Positions 39,041 to 52,500 of a DNA stretch of 64,000 nucleotides are shown piece after piece. Every line of letters begins with the position of its first letter. The first letter of the stretch is position 1. Under the pieces are notes generated by a model, which was given only the letters and a program-made list of their open reading frames with translations, did no database searches and was not told the DNA's origin. A program made the position numbers and the translations under genes. Source of the DNA: Homarus americanus (Eukaryota; Arthropoda; Malacostraca; Decapoda; Nephropidae). The stretch spans positions 5,275,614 through 5,339,613 of the forward strand of contig NW_024725489.1 of the NCBI RefSeq assembly GCF_018991925.1, given 5' to 3'.

Positions 39041-39750
39041 TCAGCAACTTTGAAGATGACTTTAGGGGTAAGGTGATCCTCTTCACTATTGGCGGCCCAA
39101 CTACACGAGGTTATGAACGTCAGAACATCGAGGTGCCAAGAAGCGGACATGTGACAGTCAACGTTTGGGGATGGATAAACATACGGCATGGGTGAGCTAG
39201 CTGAGATTGAAGGGAGATTTCACTCTGAAAAATAGTTGGAGATTTTGGAAGTGATGATCCCTCCGTCCCAACCTACTCTCTCCCATATCCCGAGGGCGTA
39301 ATATTCATTCAGGTGTGAATAACGATATCCTATTCCTCTGAATTAATGGTCTCTAGTGGAAATGATATTCATTTGTATTTATAAATTCCTGATTATGACT
39401 TTTATAATTATTATAACTAGCAAACAAAACAAAGTACAGTATACAGTAATTGATATATTAAATCAATGTCCAGGTTATTATTTTCCTTATTATATTTTAC
39501 TTTAATATTGCAGGATAATTCTCCCATCCACACAACCGGAATCATCAGACGATGGTTCGACAAACAGCCAGACATACAACTTCTGGAGTGGCTGAGTAAA
39601 GGGTGTGATCTCAACCCCATCGGGAACGTATGGGGAGCCATCGTTAGGTCGTGGGAGACGGGAGGTGACCGAACACCACAGCAACTCCTCCAATACATGA
39701 AGGATGAGTGGCAGCCTTTTTCACAGATATCAGCAACAAATTCTGTATAA
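39041..39750 (+). pseudogene. Broken Tc1/mariner-type transposase with an intron
   Basis: 39041-39312 encodes YERQNIEVPRSGHVTVNVWG and, after a shift, GELAEIEGRF and VIFIQ. A GT/AG interval (39313-39513) separates this from DNSPIHTTGIIRRWF and LSKGCDLNPIGNVWGAIV (39514-39750). It aligns in order with residues 548-667 of the fusion protein at 52501-55829. Defects: the region of the first catalytic Asp is deleted, there are stops at the GGGTGA and AAATAG sites, and the third catalytic Glu is Gly (INPIGNVW-like position). It is the internal gene of element K, or its remains. Confidence 0.8.
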
Positions 39751-40430
39751 TAAAATACTGTAGCCTCACTCCCAAGCAGACAGCAAGGGGTAATGCTAAC
39801 AATGGTGGGTGGAGAAAGTACTAAAGTTGTAACTGGCTGTTCAACCACCCGCCCCAGATTCATGTATGACACTCCTTCCACTTATAACCTGATTAGTATT
39901 GTGACACTAAATAAAGCATAACAGAGTAAGTAATTTATGTCTTTTGTAATTACATTTATCAGTTTAAAACAAATTACTTTTGTTAGTGATATAATGGTTT
40001 GTTTTGAAATAAATATTGTATCCATCCATTATTTATTTTATCCTACTACATCTAAATAGTTAAATATATTCAAGTATTAACTATAAAATCTGAAATATAT
40101 GAAATGGGTAAATTTAATAAAATCAACGAGATATTAGATAACAATATGAATTACAAGATTGATATCAAAGCAAATCATTGTAACACTTTTGCAACAAATA
40201 ATAACCACAATCCCATGAAAATGCACATGTGGAAAACATAAATAGTTTGATATTTATGGAAATATCCTACAGCAAACCTTGTGCAATATTAGTTTTGATA
40301 AATTTAAAAAACTTTCATACAATAATATCTGTTATGTTGCTATACCATATGTTTGTCTTGCATACTCACAAACTGTAAAGAGGGATGAGTTTGTTACCAT
40401 GCATGAACATAGCTAAGCAAATTATACTAA

Positions 40431-41377
<947 letters not shown>

Positions 41378-41943
41378 CTGTGTGGTGGGGAGCTTGTTGA
41401 GAGGCCTTGTTGGTTGAGGAGCTTGTTGAGAGGTCTTGTTGGCTCGGGACCGTGGAGTAGAGTGACCTTCACAGCTAGGCTGTGGAGTATTTATGTGATT
41501 CTGCAGAATCAGAGAAGAGAGGTGAGAAGTGAGCAGCAGTGCTGATTGGCTGAGGTGAAGACAGTAACGGGCCAATCACCGCGCAGTCTGTGAGTGAAGC
41601 CCGGCTCTGTGGAACTCCCTGCGGACGGCAAGTGATCAGTCAGCAGTTGTAGGGGAGAGTATCCACTACAATCCTATCCTCTCCCCACCGCCCCCTCCTT
41701 TCCTTTCATTGTATTTCTTCAAAGGCTTCGTTTTTGTAAGAAACATCATATATCACAGAACCCAAAATATATATTATTTGCATTGATGACTGTTCTTTCA
41801 ATTATATTAATATACAAATACTGGCAAAGGCAAGTATTAACAGTAAACAACCCTATCACTCAGTTCCCTAGCCACACGAGAGTGTGACGTCACATGAGCA
41901 AGAAAGGCTTGGTGTGGGGTAACACTACACCTGAAGGCGACTG

Positions 41944-42525
41944 TACATATGAAAAAGATGTATTTTATTTAAAGTTGTGTTGGTTTGGTTAGGTAGTATA
42001 GTACGTGAGTTTGGTTCTTTTTATAAACCATAAATTATAGAATGTTGTCATATCTGCTACTTAGCATTCCCAAGAGGGATTGTTGATATTATTGATTGGT
42101 CATAAAATGAATTAAACTAAACCACCTTACCAAATTGAATGCCCCAAGTTTAATGTAACGTAAACTACTGCTTATATTATATTTTTATATTCTAAGAAAA
42201 ATTTAAACAACCAAAGCTGAAAACTAAATTTTTCTTTTAGAAGAACCATACTACTGACCTTCCAAACCTTAGCTAACCTTATATATCCTAACACAAACTG
42301 TCCTATCCTAACTTAGAATATAGCTGATGTGATACAAACATGGCGGAAATGCGGAACTTGTGAGGTTGTCTTTCTGACGTAAATAATAATTTTTCTTTCC
42401 TACGTTATTAATAATCGTAAAAGTTTTATATGAACAAAGTCAAATGTTATATATATTATAATATTTATGGAAGACATGTTTTTCTCCAACAAATAATATT
42501 GTGTAGCTACATGTACAATACAGTA
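41944..42525. other. Spacer, nothing recognised
   Basis: AT-rich; contains degenerate CCTAACCTTATATATCC and TTAGGTAG words only. Confidence 0.45.
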
Positions 42526-43358
42526 CAGTGGTCCCTCGGTTAACGAACACAATTCGTTCCACAGAGTAGTTCGTTAACCGAATCCATTGTTTCAATGGGA
42601 TATTGGGTAATTAGTTCCAGCTCACCGAAAAGTACATACAAAGTAAAAAAAATGCAGTTAAGTACATTTACTTTAAGGTGTGTATGTAGAAGGTTCCTCG
42701 TTGATGATGATGATGGGAATTAGAAGTGGGGGTGGAGGAGAAGGGAGAAGAGAAGGAAGTGGGGATGGAGGAGAAATCACTTTTCAGGAGACCCATGCTT
42801 GATGCAGTCATTTCACTAATAAAATTTTAAGTTCACTAGGTGTAATTCAAGATTATTATATTTAAATCAACACTGCACTGTGCTATATATGTTAACTAAA
42901 TTTCAGAATGACCAATAATTTCAATGTAAAAATGCAAAAAATATTCAAGACACCATTAAAATAGATGTTCACTCCACTGTCAACAAAGCCAAACTGACGC
43001 CTGGTGTCTAAGTCAAGCGGCTGATGGGCGCACAAAAAACTAGCTCCCTGTACTGCATATTTTATCAATATGTTCACTAAATTTTAAAATGACTAATAAT
43101 TTTAATATAAAAAAATGCAAAAATATTAAAGAGCACAACTTTCTTGATATTTACTCCACTGGAAACGAATGTAAACATAGAACAGATTACTGAATTTGCA
43201 GACTAGCCCATCAGCTGATGCTCACAACAAAACGTGTTGTTCGTAAGGATTTCGTTAATTGAAGTTTTCTTCATTAACCGAATTGAAGATCCCTATGGGA
43301 GGTAATTCGTTAACCGAAATTTCGTTAATCGAACCGTTTGTTAACCGAGGGACCACTG
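42526..43358. mobile_element. MITE family B, copy 2
   Basis: 833 bp. Left end CAGTGGTCCCTCGGTTAACG, right end its complement, TA on both sides. It carries no nested insert at the site where B1 holds D1 (about 43053), so it shows the empty site. Confidence 0.95.
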
Positions 43359-46300
43359 TATTAGTTTAACGATACCCACAGACCAACCCAGTTAACAGCC
43401 TAGGATTGAGTAATTATTATTTACATTACTATTAAGCTCATGTGTTTGTCATTTACCATGTGCAATATGACATCATCGAAACAGGCCATGTGACAGCAAC
43501 ATCCATCATTATTTACAGGAAAATTCGGACAAAATCCTGAATATGAAAAGTACTATTTCTCTCTCCCACTGATTTGCTTTGGTCTGAATTGAGAATAATT
43601 TTGTTCTATCCGGTATTTAGATTTTTCCTTAGGTAGCTAGATAACCTGGACAACTTTCCTTAAATATTACGAAATTTGATAAACAAATCATGATTGTGTG
43701 CAGTTTTGCCGATCAGTGTTGAAGAGGATAAAAAAAAAGTTGTCTTTTATGGTGAAATTTCCTTAGTTGGTGCTCAGGGCATGCCATGGCCATCAAGTAT
43801 TACTCAAGAAAGCTTTCTTACCTTGTGGAACTGACAAGATATGCACAAGGGATACATTGTGTACATTTTTTGTCTGCAGAGGAACCAGGGGCAGACACAG
43901 ATATTTTTCAGGGTGAGGAGGGGGGGTGTTTCTCTGCTACTCTAGTATTTATGATCGCAATATGCCATTGGTAATTGTTATTACATTATCCATGGGTTAT
44001 CCATGACCAAAACTACAGTAATGATATATTTATTATTTACTAAATTTTGTAATAAATTGGTTATACTCCCAGTTGAGGGGCAGGGTCACCAGGAACGAAC
44101 CCAGGACACTTTGTAACAAAAGCGGGTACACTATCATGACGCTATCTCTTCTTCCACTCTCATTACTATCGAGAAAAGTATTTAACTAAGGTATTATGTG
44201 ATTAAAGTGAAATAATACACAAACAGATATCAGGAACAAATCTCTGATTCTTTATCATAAAGTAAGTTTATCACAACTTTATCAGTTCTTGCTGAATTGT
44301 CTTTGACCTGTATGTGCAGTTCTTGCCAGCCCTTCTAAAGTGGTTCCAACAATTTTTCGCCAGCATATACTCAAAACTGAAGTAAAGTTTGGAAGTTTGC
44401 TGGATTTCAACCTTGTTCACCATTAAAGAAATTTGCATTATCACGGTAACCACGGAGAGAAATTTGCTGGCGTGCACATAAGATTATCATCTTCACAATA
44501 GACTTGAGCTTGTCTCTGTTCCTGACACATAAACTGCTGCTGCCTTGTTTAAATGTTTACTGACACCCTGCATTTCTTTCTCCATCTCTACTTTGAACTG
44601 AAGTGTATCTGCTACTGCATCTTTGTGTGATTTTTTTTGAGTCTTGGCCATCATTTCTAAAATGTTGCCCCAGCTTTTCTGATGCTCTGTGATACTGTGT
44701 GAATGGAGTTTCAATGAATATGCCTAGCTTAACAGCTTATTATGATTCTTGGCAAAGTGGGTATAGTACTTGCACAGGCCACCTTGCAATGATGGTGAAT
44801 AAACAAAATCATTATACCTGTGTAGCCAATTTATTTGAAGGGCCCAGGTCTTGCCATACAGTGTCATCTTCCGTAAGTTGTAATCACTATCGGGTGAATG
44901 ACTGTTGTTAAGGTGTACTTTTGGTTATTTGTTGAAGTTATTCAGAATTTTTCTATGCTTTGTTGATGGAGAAGCCAGAAAATTTTGCTGTGTGGAAGTC
45001 ATGAGTGACGTTTCCACTCCACCTAAAGCCCTTAGCCTCGAAGGGAACATGTAATGATGACCAGACTTATCCAATATGGTGTTGTTTACTTGTTTTGTAT
45101 TGATAGTAATATTGTAGGAGATTTTTTGTCAGTGATACATGTGTGTTTAGGGACTGACTGGGAATGTATCCCATTGAACCCCATGTTATTATGCTCCCTA
45201 TTTACGATGCTTCACCTTGCGATGGATTTTTTAGGAACGTAACCCCATCATATCTCTGGGGTTACCTGTATGTAACTAGTAGTGTCTGACCTTGTATCAC
45301 TAATAAGGAAGGCATAAAAATATCAGTTCACTGTCAACTTATACTTAATCACAGGAGTGCATAGGTAATGCCTAAGCAGTACATTTCAAGATAACACAAG
45401 GCTGAACAGGTCACTTACAGTAGATGATAGGTAAGAGAGTTCATAAAAAATATCACTAAACCGATAAATAGCTGACAAAGCAGGCAAAGATTGGCAGAAT
45501 GTGCAAAAAATAATAATAATTGTTATAAGGTTTAAAACATAAAGGGAATAAATATTTCTTTGCACACAAGAATTAGCATGCTGAGCTAAGTCAGTGTGGG
45601 ATTTCAGCTACTCTTAGCTGTCTCCTTTGTGTGGTGAAACAAATGACAATTATTTCATCATCCAGCAGTCAAGGAAGCAGTTGCTCCGACTCAAGGATAG
45701 TTATAACTTGTTAAAAAAATTTTATTCTGGGATTAGTGTTGAAGTGAGAAAAGGTGGTATCTTAAGAATTGTTTAGTTCATTCTCCTGACGCTCTGTAGC
45801 GTATCCGTTACGCCTTTAGTTTAGTAACATTAGATGTGTCTTTAATCTATTGTATTTTAATACAGTAGATGATCATTTTACCACCGATTGGTTATCTAAG
45901 CCAGGGCTTTATCATGCTTTATTAATTGAAACCGATACTACTGTTTAACCACACTTGGCAGATAATTAATTTTTAAATTTTCCACTGCCATATGCACAGG
46001 AATTGGCGGGCAGGGGTGGAAGCGACGCTTTATATGCAAATCTAGGCTACCGGTACTCACTTTCATCTTGTAGTGTACTGTTGTGTATTGTATGATTTTA
46101 TAGTTTGAGTTATGCAAGATTATTGCATATTGTATTATTTGACTCAATAAATCTCTGTCATGCTCTTTGATAATATTCCCTCTAGTACATTTAGTATTAA
46201 ACATTTTGAACCAATGTGAAAAATGTATGATAATTTAACTCAATAAATCTGTCTATCCAAACTCAAAAAGCGGTGCATTTCAGAATTAATAATACTGTAT

Positions 46301-46565
46301 GTACAGTAATTCCAAGATTTGACCTTACATTCTGTGCACTGATGTCACCTACATGGAGGGTGAGTCAGCTGTTTAGTTCACAACCACACACACTTTAATG
46401 TAATAGATCGCTTTATATAGGTTAGCTTGGTAAATTAACATTAGCCACACATGTATCATTTTTATCACCTATTAAGTTTTTAATTGCACTATTTTATTGG
46501 TTTATTTGGTTGATACAATTTAAGTAAAACAAAAAATGTGACAACTTTGCAGCGGGCTGTTGGCC
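43359..46565. other. Gene-poor region with weak repeat relics
   Basis: Three weak items. 44040-44160 on the minus strand has CTGGGTTCGTTCC (tRNA B-box-like) downstream of TAGCGTCATGATAG (A-box-like), so it may be a tRNA-derived SINE scrap. 44493-44714 (minus) is an open frame with a Lys/Glu-rich helix of unknown origin. 45225-45274 ends GGGGTTACCTGTA like a MITE terminus, but no partner end was found. No supported host gene. Confidence 0.4.
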
Positions 46566-46815
46566 GCACGGACTGTGAATGGAGGAAAAGGTGAATGATG
46601 GGTGAACAGAAAAGCACTGTGGGAGGTGTTACAAGTGTACGGGATGGGAGGAAGGCTATTTTAAATGCAGGAGAAGCATTCTATGAGAACAGCCGGGCAA
46701 CGGTAAGAGTACAGTATACCTACAAATGGGAAAGAAAGTGAAACATTTGAAATGAATGTGGGTGTTAGACAGGGATGTGTTATGTCCCCATGGTTGTTCA
46801 ATATATGCATGAATG
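46566..46815 (+). mobile_element. LINE RT fragment
   Basis: Plus strand encodes RKALWEVLQVYGMGG, then GVRQGCVMSPWLFNICMN, the conserved RT block 4 of many LINEs. It is frameshifted between these motifs and has no flanking domains. Confidence 0.8.
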
Positions 46816-47084
46816 TGAACTACTGTACTTATATAAATAATTTTCTATGTTGTATGACAAAATTGATTTAAGATGGGTAAATCAAACTTTATAAACTGTA
46901 ATGTACAGGTATTGAAATAATACAAAACAAATTGATTATTGTATTTTAAGCAATGAAAATAATAAATTGCACTGGTACAGTACAGTACGTGCTACTTGGG
47001 ATAATTCAATAAAATTGGAATTGAGCTTTACTCTAAAATATTAACCGTTAAAGGAAATATACATAAAAAATATTAAGCAGACTA

Positions 47085-47389
47085 CAACTACTCCTCGACT
47101 TACGACCACACGACCGCTCCAGTCGGACCCAAATATTTTCAATTTACATATTTTCAAGTCCCGACGTTAGTGATTGCGCTGTGTACTGACAAAATTTTCA
47201 TTTGTAATTCCCTTTAAAATGGCTGGCAAGCTTAAAAGTGTGTTTTGTGGTGCTGAGAAGAAAAAGAGACACACATTTTAGATTTTTTATGTACAGTACA
47301 GTATTATCTTCGCATTTTCAACTTACGACCAATTCGACTTACGACCTGGATTTGGGTCCCTAACCCCGTCATAAGTCGAGGAGTGGCTG
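47085..47389. mobile_element. MITE family C, copy 1 (pogo/Tigger-derived)
   Basis: 305 bp. Ends CAACTACTCCTCGACTTACG and its complement, TA on both sides. It encodes MAGKLKSVFCGAEKKKRHTF near 47220-47280, the start of a pogo/Tigger-type transposase that then stops. It is a deletion derivative that kept the transposase N-terminus. Confidence 0.85.
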
Positions 47390-49089
47390 TATACTGTTTT
47401 TAACAAATCATAATTCAAACTAACATCGCTCTTTACTGGAGGACAAAATTCTCTTGTCATCTGACTCTAAATTAGAATCATCTTTCAAAATTTTATGAAG
47501 AAATACCAATTTTCCAGGCTTTTCTATTCATAATCTATTTCTAAGTTTTGCATGGGGAAAATATTCATTGTACACTGGCACTTGAAGTGGCTGCAGTATG
47601 CAACCCACAAACATCCTCTGTAGCATTGTTATCAACCTTGCCTTTTAAGGTATGCCATCAGGAACAGGGAGTAAGATGAGAATGACTGATGAGTCAAATA
47701 AATAGTTACCGGTAGGTCTTATTAAAGGTATCTGCTATAGCTTTCATCTTAAGTATAATGGGCAGTAGAGCTGGATATTCCTCTTCTGCTAGGGACATGG
47801 CTTTACTCTCTTCCTTCCTCTTCTGTAAAGCTTTCCAAGTGATCTTGGTAACGGGGGTCCAATATACCGTACTGTATGATAATCAGTAATTCCTTGATGA
47901 TTTCTTTTCTTTGATTTGAATAATTCCTTTTCTGGAATAGGTGCTGTATTTTATGGCATATAAGAAGCACCCCCCATTTTAGCAGGTAGTATTTAGGAAA
48001 ACACTTTTGTGTGTATTTTCTTCCTGTAGCCATAGTTTTCTTAAAACAATATATACAGTACCAGTAAATGTGAGGAATAAATAGAATATTACCAATAAAT
48101 AAGATACAAAAAAAATACTCTACAGTACCTGTATTGTCAAACCAGTAAATCAAAACCAAATGAAAGTTTAACATAGTCACCATTTGTATGTACAGTACGT
48201 CTGTACTCCCTGTTCACCATAGCAATGGAGGCATTACCTCTGCCGATTCTCTAGCAATGTCCCCCCACCACCAACCGCCAAGCCATCCCCCCACTAAGCC
48301 AGCTAACTTGTGTGCAAAGAAATGTATTCCTTTTATGTGTTTGGCCCTTAGGAGAATTATTTCTTACTTTTTTCACTAAGTATTTAGGATGGTGTGTGCA
48401 TGTATATCAGTACAGTAAAAATAAATCTACCCAAAAATATTAGTTGAAAAACAATAGTTTGGCCTAGTAGCCTGGTGGATACAGAGAAACGAGTCTAATT
48501 TGGCTACAATGCCACCAGTGATGTTAACAGATGTTAATGTGAAAAGAAAGTTATCTGTAAATCTTCATTTGTATCATGTATTTGTAGATTGAAAAATAAA
48601 TGTTGCAGGTATGGCATTAATAGATTGTAATGCTTGTCAGAGTTCAGAAAAGGTTATTGCTTAGCTACGTTTGAGGAGTTGGGTGTCTGCCGTGCAGACA
48701 TTAATCGTCTCGGGTTATCACCGGTACAGTACAGAGTAGTTATAAATTGACCTTTCGTATTTACAATAATTGTTTTTTTTATTACAGGCCCTTGCCATTC
48801 GCGAGTGTGCAATTTGCGATTTCAACGATTCGCGGTAAGCAGATGGTGGGTAGCTTGCGAGCCTTTTCCTACAGCACAACGAGTCACCCCACGTAGCATA
48901 TCATGTTGTACTCTCAAAACTTTAGTGTTTTGTGTAAAATGGTCCCTAAAAGATTGCCTAGTGTTAGTGCTGGTGATGCTAGTGGAGAGAAATGTAAAAG
49001 GCAAATATCAGTGATGACCCTGACAGTCTTATTATTAAATAAGTTAAAAGAGAGGATGAGTGCTGCCGCAGCTGGTCAATTGTTTGGTA

Positions 49090-51252
49090 CAGTAAAGCCT
49101 CCGATAACGACGGTTCAACTAACGAAGACCCTGGTTAATTTAGGACCCAATTCAATTTACGCCATTATTTTCTTCGTATTTAAGATGAAATTAAAAAAAA
49201 TTATATTACATTTTCATATAAATAATAACTAAATCTCAATATTATAAAAAATTAAAAAACACGCCTTGCGCACTGAGGCTGCTGGGCTTGTTAGTGGTGA
49301 TGCCAGTATCACTAGTAAACAGTCGCAGCTGGCGGCCCCGGGCCCTTTGTTATCACGCATCTGAACAGGAAAAGGAGAAAAACTTTCTCAGGTTTCTTAC
49401 AGCATTTTTGTATTCCCATTCAACATGAGCAAGTGATGGTAGTGTTGTTTCAAAAGCTAATAGAAAATTTATAAGCTTAGCCGAGAAACTAGATGTGTTA
49501 AAACGATATGAAAAAGGTGAAAGGTCTGTGGATATTATATGGAGCAAGTAATGAACATATTTTCTGAAGTGGATCCATTAACAGAACAAAGCATTAAAAT
49601 TTAAATAAGCATAAATGACCTCTACATAAAGTTGTATAATGAGAAAAGAAAGTACACTAGCTGTGCAAGGTTCTTTCGACAGCTTTATTATTCAAAGGCC
49701 TAAACCATCAAATTCAGCATCATAAGCAGCTTCAACAACAAGTTCAGGTTCAGTAACAGTTTCAGCAACAGCTTTATGGAAAGCTACAGCTACAGCCAGA
49801 GTTGAACCTGATAACTTTGTCATCTAAGTAAAAACTCACACAATATTCATTGGCTGTCCTTATGAATTACACTTTACCGCCATTGGTGAGTAGAATTTTT
49901 GTTTTACATTGGTAAATATTATTTAAAACCTACATGAACGGTAAATAAGTGTTGCTTTCATATTCATATGGAGAGAAATGACGCGAGGTTTTAACATGTT
50001 CGCACTTACTGTACATACGTTGGCGTTCTCAATCGTCTTGCTTATTTCTTTACCATTAGTGGTTAGCTACTTCTAGTGTTCCATTTATTAACATTAAATA
50101 ACATTACTTAAAACATATATACAGGTATTAAATTTGTTTGCATTAAGTTCACTACAGCTAAAACCAGGGTCTTATTTTCTTCAGTTTCTTATGTGGAACC
50201 ATCGTCACTCACGAAAACAATGCCGTCTCGTCTCCTCATAATATTCTATGTATTATTAATGAATTGCATTGTTTATTTCACATATATAAACATTAATTCA
50301 ATCAAATACATATTCAGTAATAAACAATAATGAATCTTTTGTACATATTCTTAAGATAAAATGACTATGTTTCCTTGAGTGCGCACGTATACATTGACGT
50401 TCCACTATCAGTCTCACTTTTTTCTTTAATATCAGTGGTTACTTCTGCTGTACATTAAATAACATTAATGAAAACATACATATTTTTTTACATTAATTTT
50501 ACTACAACAACCAGGGTCTTATTTTCTTCAGTTTCAGATGGATAACATATTATGAGTGTAAACACTGACAACAATGCTGTCTCTTATCCTCTTGTGTGTT
50601 TTAATATTGTATGTATTATTAATGAATTGTATTGTTCATTTCGCATATATAAGATTAATTCAATCTAATACATATTAAGTCATAAACAAAAATGAATCTT
50701 TTGTACATATTGTTAAAAAGATAAATGACTCGGTATCCTTAAATTCGCACGTATATGTTGGCGTTCCCAATCTATCTCACTTTTCTTTTCTTTACCATTA
50801 GTGGTTAGCCACGTCTATTGTTCCACTTATTAACATTAAATAACATTACTTTAAACATATATATTAATTTTTTTTACATTAATTTTACTACAGCTACAAC
50901 CAGGGTCTTATTTTCTCTTGTAGAACTATCGTCCTAGACTCCCGGCTGTAAACACAAACAAAAACAATGGCGTCCCATCTCCTCTTTTGTGACCATATTA
51001 TTATTCATTTAAATTGTATAAGGTGCATTCAGAAACATTATTTAAAGAACATAGTTTGCAATTTTCATTAATTGTATTTTTAGGGGGGAAGAGGATAAAA
51101 AGTCACACAAAAGATATGAAAAGGTCACACTTGGGAACACATCTCATTATTATTGCTTTATTTTAATGGTAATTAATGATTCGCAATACGATGATTCACC
51201 TTACACTGCAATATTGGAGGACACATTACCATCGTTATTCGATGCTTTACTG
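49090..51252. mobile_element. DNA transposon H, nested in G
   Basis: Left end CAGTAAAGCCTCCGATAACG, right end the near-complement TTATTCGATGCTTTACTG, TA on both sides. 49471-49545 still encodes KLDVLKRYEKGERSVDI, another pogo/Tigger N-terminal motif. The right half is three tandem copies of a 365 bp unit. Confidence 0.8.
49985..51050. repeat. Three tandem copies of a 365 bp unit inside H
   Basis: GGCGTTCTCAATC, GACGTTCCACTATC and GGCGTTCCCAATC start equivalent segments at 50025, 50399 and 50760. Each is followed by a TTTACCATTAGTGGTTA-like stretch, CAGGGTCTTATTTTCT and CAATGCCGTCTC. Confidence 0.8.
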
Positions 51253-51784
51253 TATAGGTATGCAGTAGTGCACTAAGGCAGAATAAGTTACTATTAGCGG
51301 TTTTGTCAATTCGCAGCATTTCTTGGATCCCATCCCTCGCGAATGGGAAGGGTCTACTGTAATTAAAAATAAATATAATGTTTAAGTAAGTAATAACGTA
51401 TTTTTAATTCTGGAGTTGAGTTAGGTAGAATTTAGCCTACTGGAGACAGCAACAGGGAGATTCATTAGTGTGCAGGAGATCTCAACTTCACATAGGATGC
51501 AGGCTGATTTTTTTTAGCCATTTTTCAGACAAGAGAGTGCATCTTATATGCTGTAAAATACGATAGTTGTTTTAATTCGTGCATTATATCTTTCCAAATT
51601 TTCATCACTTCCTCTGTTTTACACTTAACACTTTATAATTTTGAAAGGGCAGTAGAGACAGGTTTCAGTCTGTTTGCAAAGTCTTGTGCATTGCTCTTGT
51701 TCATGTCCATAATCTTGGTTGAGAGAGTGACTCATCAAGAGGAAGAGAGGCTTATATTAAACAATTCTGAAGGTAGAGTTCCAA

Positions 51785-51973
51785 TCAGTCAGACACAGAA
51801 TCCCATCTTATCTTCACTGGCATTGTGAGCTTTTTGCCACTTGCTTCTTTGTATCTAGCTACTGGAAGATGAGTATACCTCATGTGCTTCACTATTTCAG
51901 ACATAAAGGTGGGAGAGGGTGGATGTAACAAAGGGACATCAGAAGGCCGTCCCACACAGACATCTCTCACCAC
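51785..51973 (-). pseudogene. Possible hAT-type transposase C-terminal relic
   Basis: Minus-strand open frame ends KEASGKKLTMPVKIRWDSVS, resembling the PVxxRWNS motif common in hAT and related RNase-H-fold transposases. It is only 62 residues, with no other domain. Confidence 0.35.
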
Positions 51974-52269
51974 AATCTACAAAACAGGAGGCAGAACAGG
52001 TCAAGAACAGGAGAAGTTTGTAAGCATGGTTAATGTAAATTATCAACTGTGTAAATCATAAGTTACAAATATGAAAGTCAAGTTAGTGATCCTAGGAAAC
52101 TGAGGATGAAAAGAAGGTTCACACAAGTGAATCTTTCTCCTGAAAATACTGGTGAAAATATTGCACTGTTAAATGTTGTTTAAATACAACATGATGATTA
52201 GTGTAATGTTTCTATCCAGATGATTACCTTGTGAGAGTGATGAAAGATCCAATACTGTACTGTACATGG

Positions 52270-52460
52270 CAAGTGATTGTTTGATCTGCCCATGTACTGT
52301 TAAGTCAAAGTTCACTTATGGAAAATATTTTTCAAACAAGAGTAACCTCAGAAACCACATACATGTGTAGAATTTTGAATGGGAGCTACCGATTTACTTG
52401 TGAAAAGTGGGATTTTTTTTACACAACGAATAGTTCATATGAATGCCCACTGATGGAAAA
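52270..52460 (+). pseudogene. Degenerate C2H2 zinc-finger segment upstream of the fusion gene
   Basis: KFTYGKYFSNKSNLRNHIH (Cys lost) and RFTCEKW can be read across stops at 52300-52430. They look like decayed zinc fingers of the same type as the downstream gene. It is either an old 5' exon or a tandem relic. Confidence 0.45.
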
Positions 52461-52500
52461 AATTAAATTATACAAAGTGTTCTAAAGTAATTTTTTTAAA

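Larger units (their letters stand above)
48785..51359. mobile_element. DNA transposon G (Tigger-like), nested in J
   Basis: Left end CAGGCCCTTGCCATTCGCGA, right end CGCGAATGGGAAGGGTCTAC..TG, TA on both sides. 48930-49090 encodes MVPKRLPSVSAGDASG, then KLKERMSAAAAGQLFG, the N-terminal segment and first helix-turn-helix of pogo/Tigger transposases. The rest of its gene is lost and element H interrupts it. Confidence 0.8.
47940..51565. mobile_element. DNA transposon J, outer member of a three-level nest
   Basis: Left end TGCTGTATTTTATGGCATAT pairs with the complement of ATATGCTGTAAAATACGATA at about 51547-51566; both are followed by AAG(A/A)(A/T)GCAC. About 1 kb of J sequence surrounds element G. 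Confidence 0.65.

Noticed and set aside
44040..44160. tRNA gene on the minus strand
   Set aside because: A- and B-box-like words are present, but no cloverleaf with paired acceptor stem could be drawn. At best a tRNA-derived SINE scrap.
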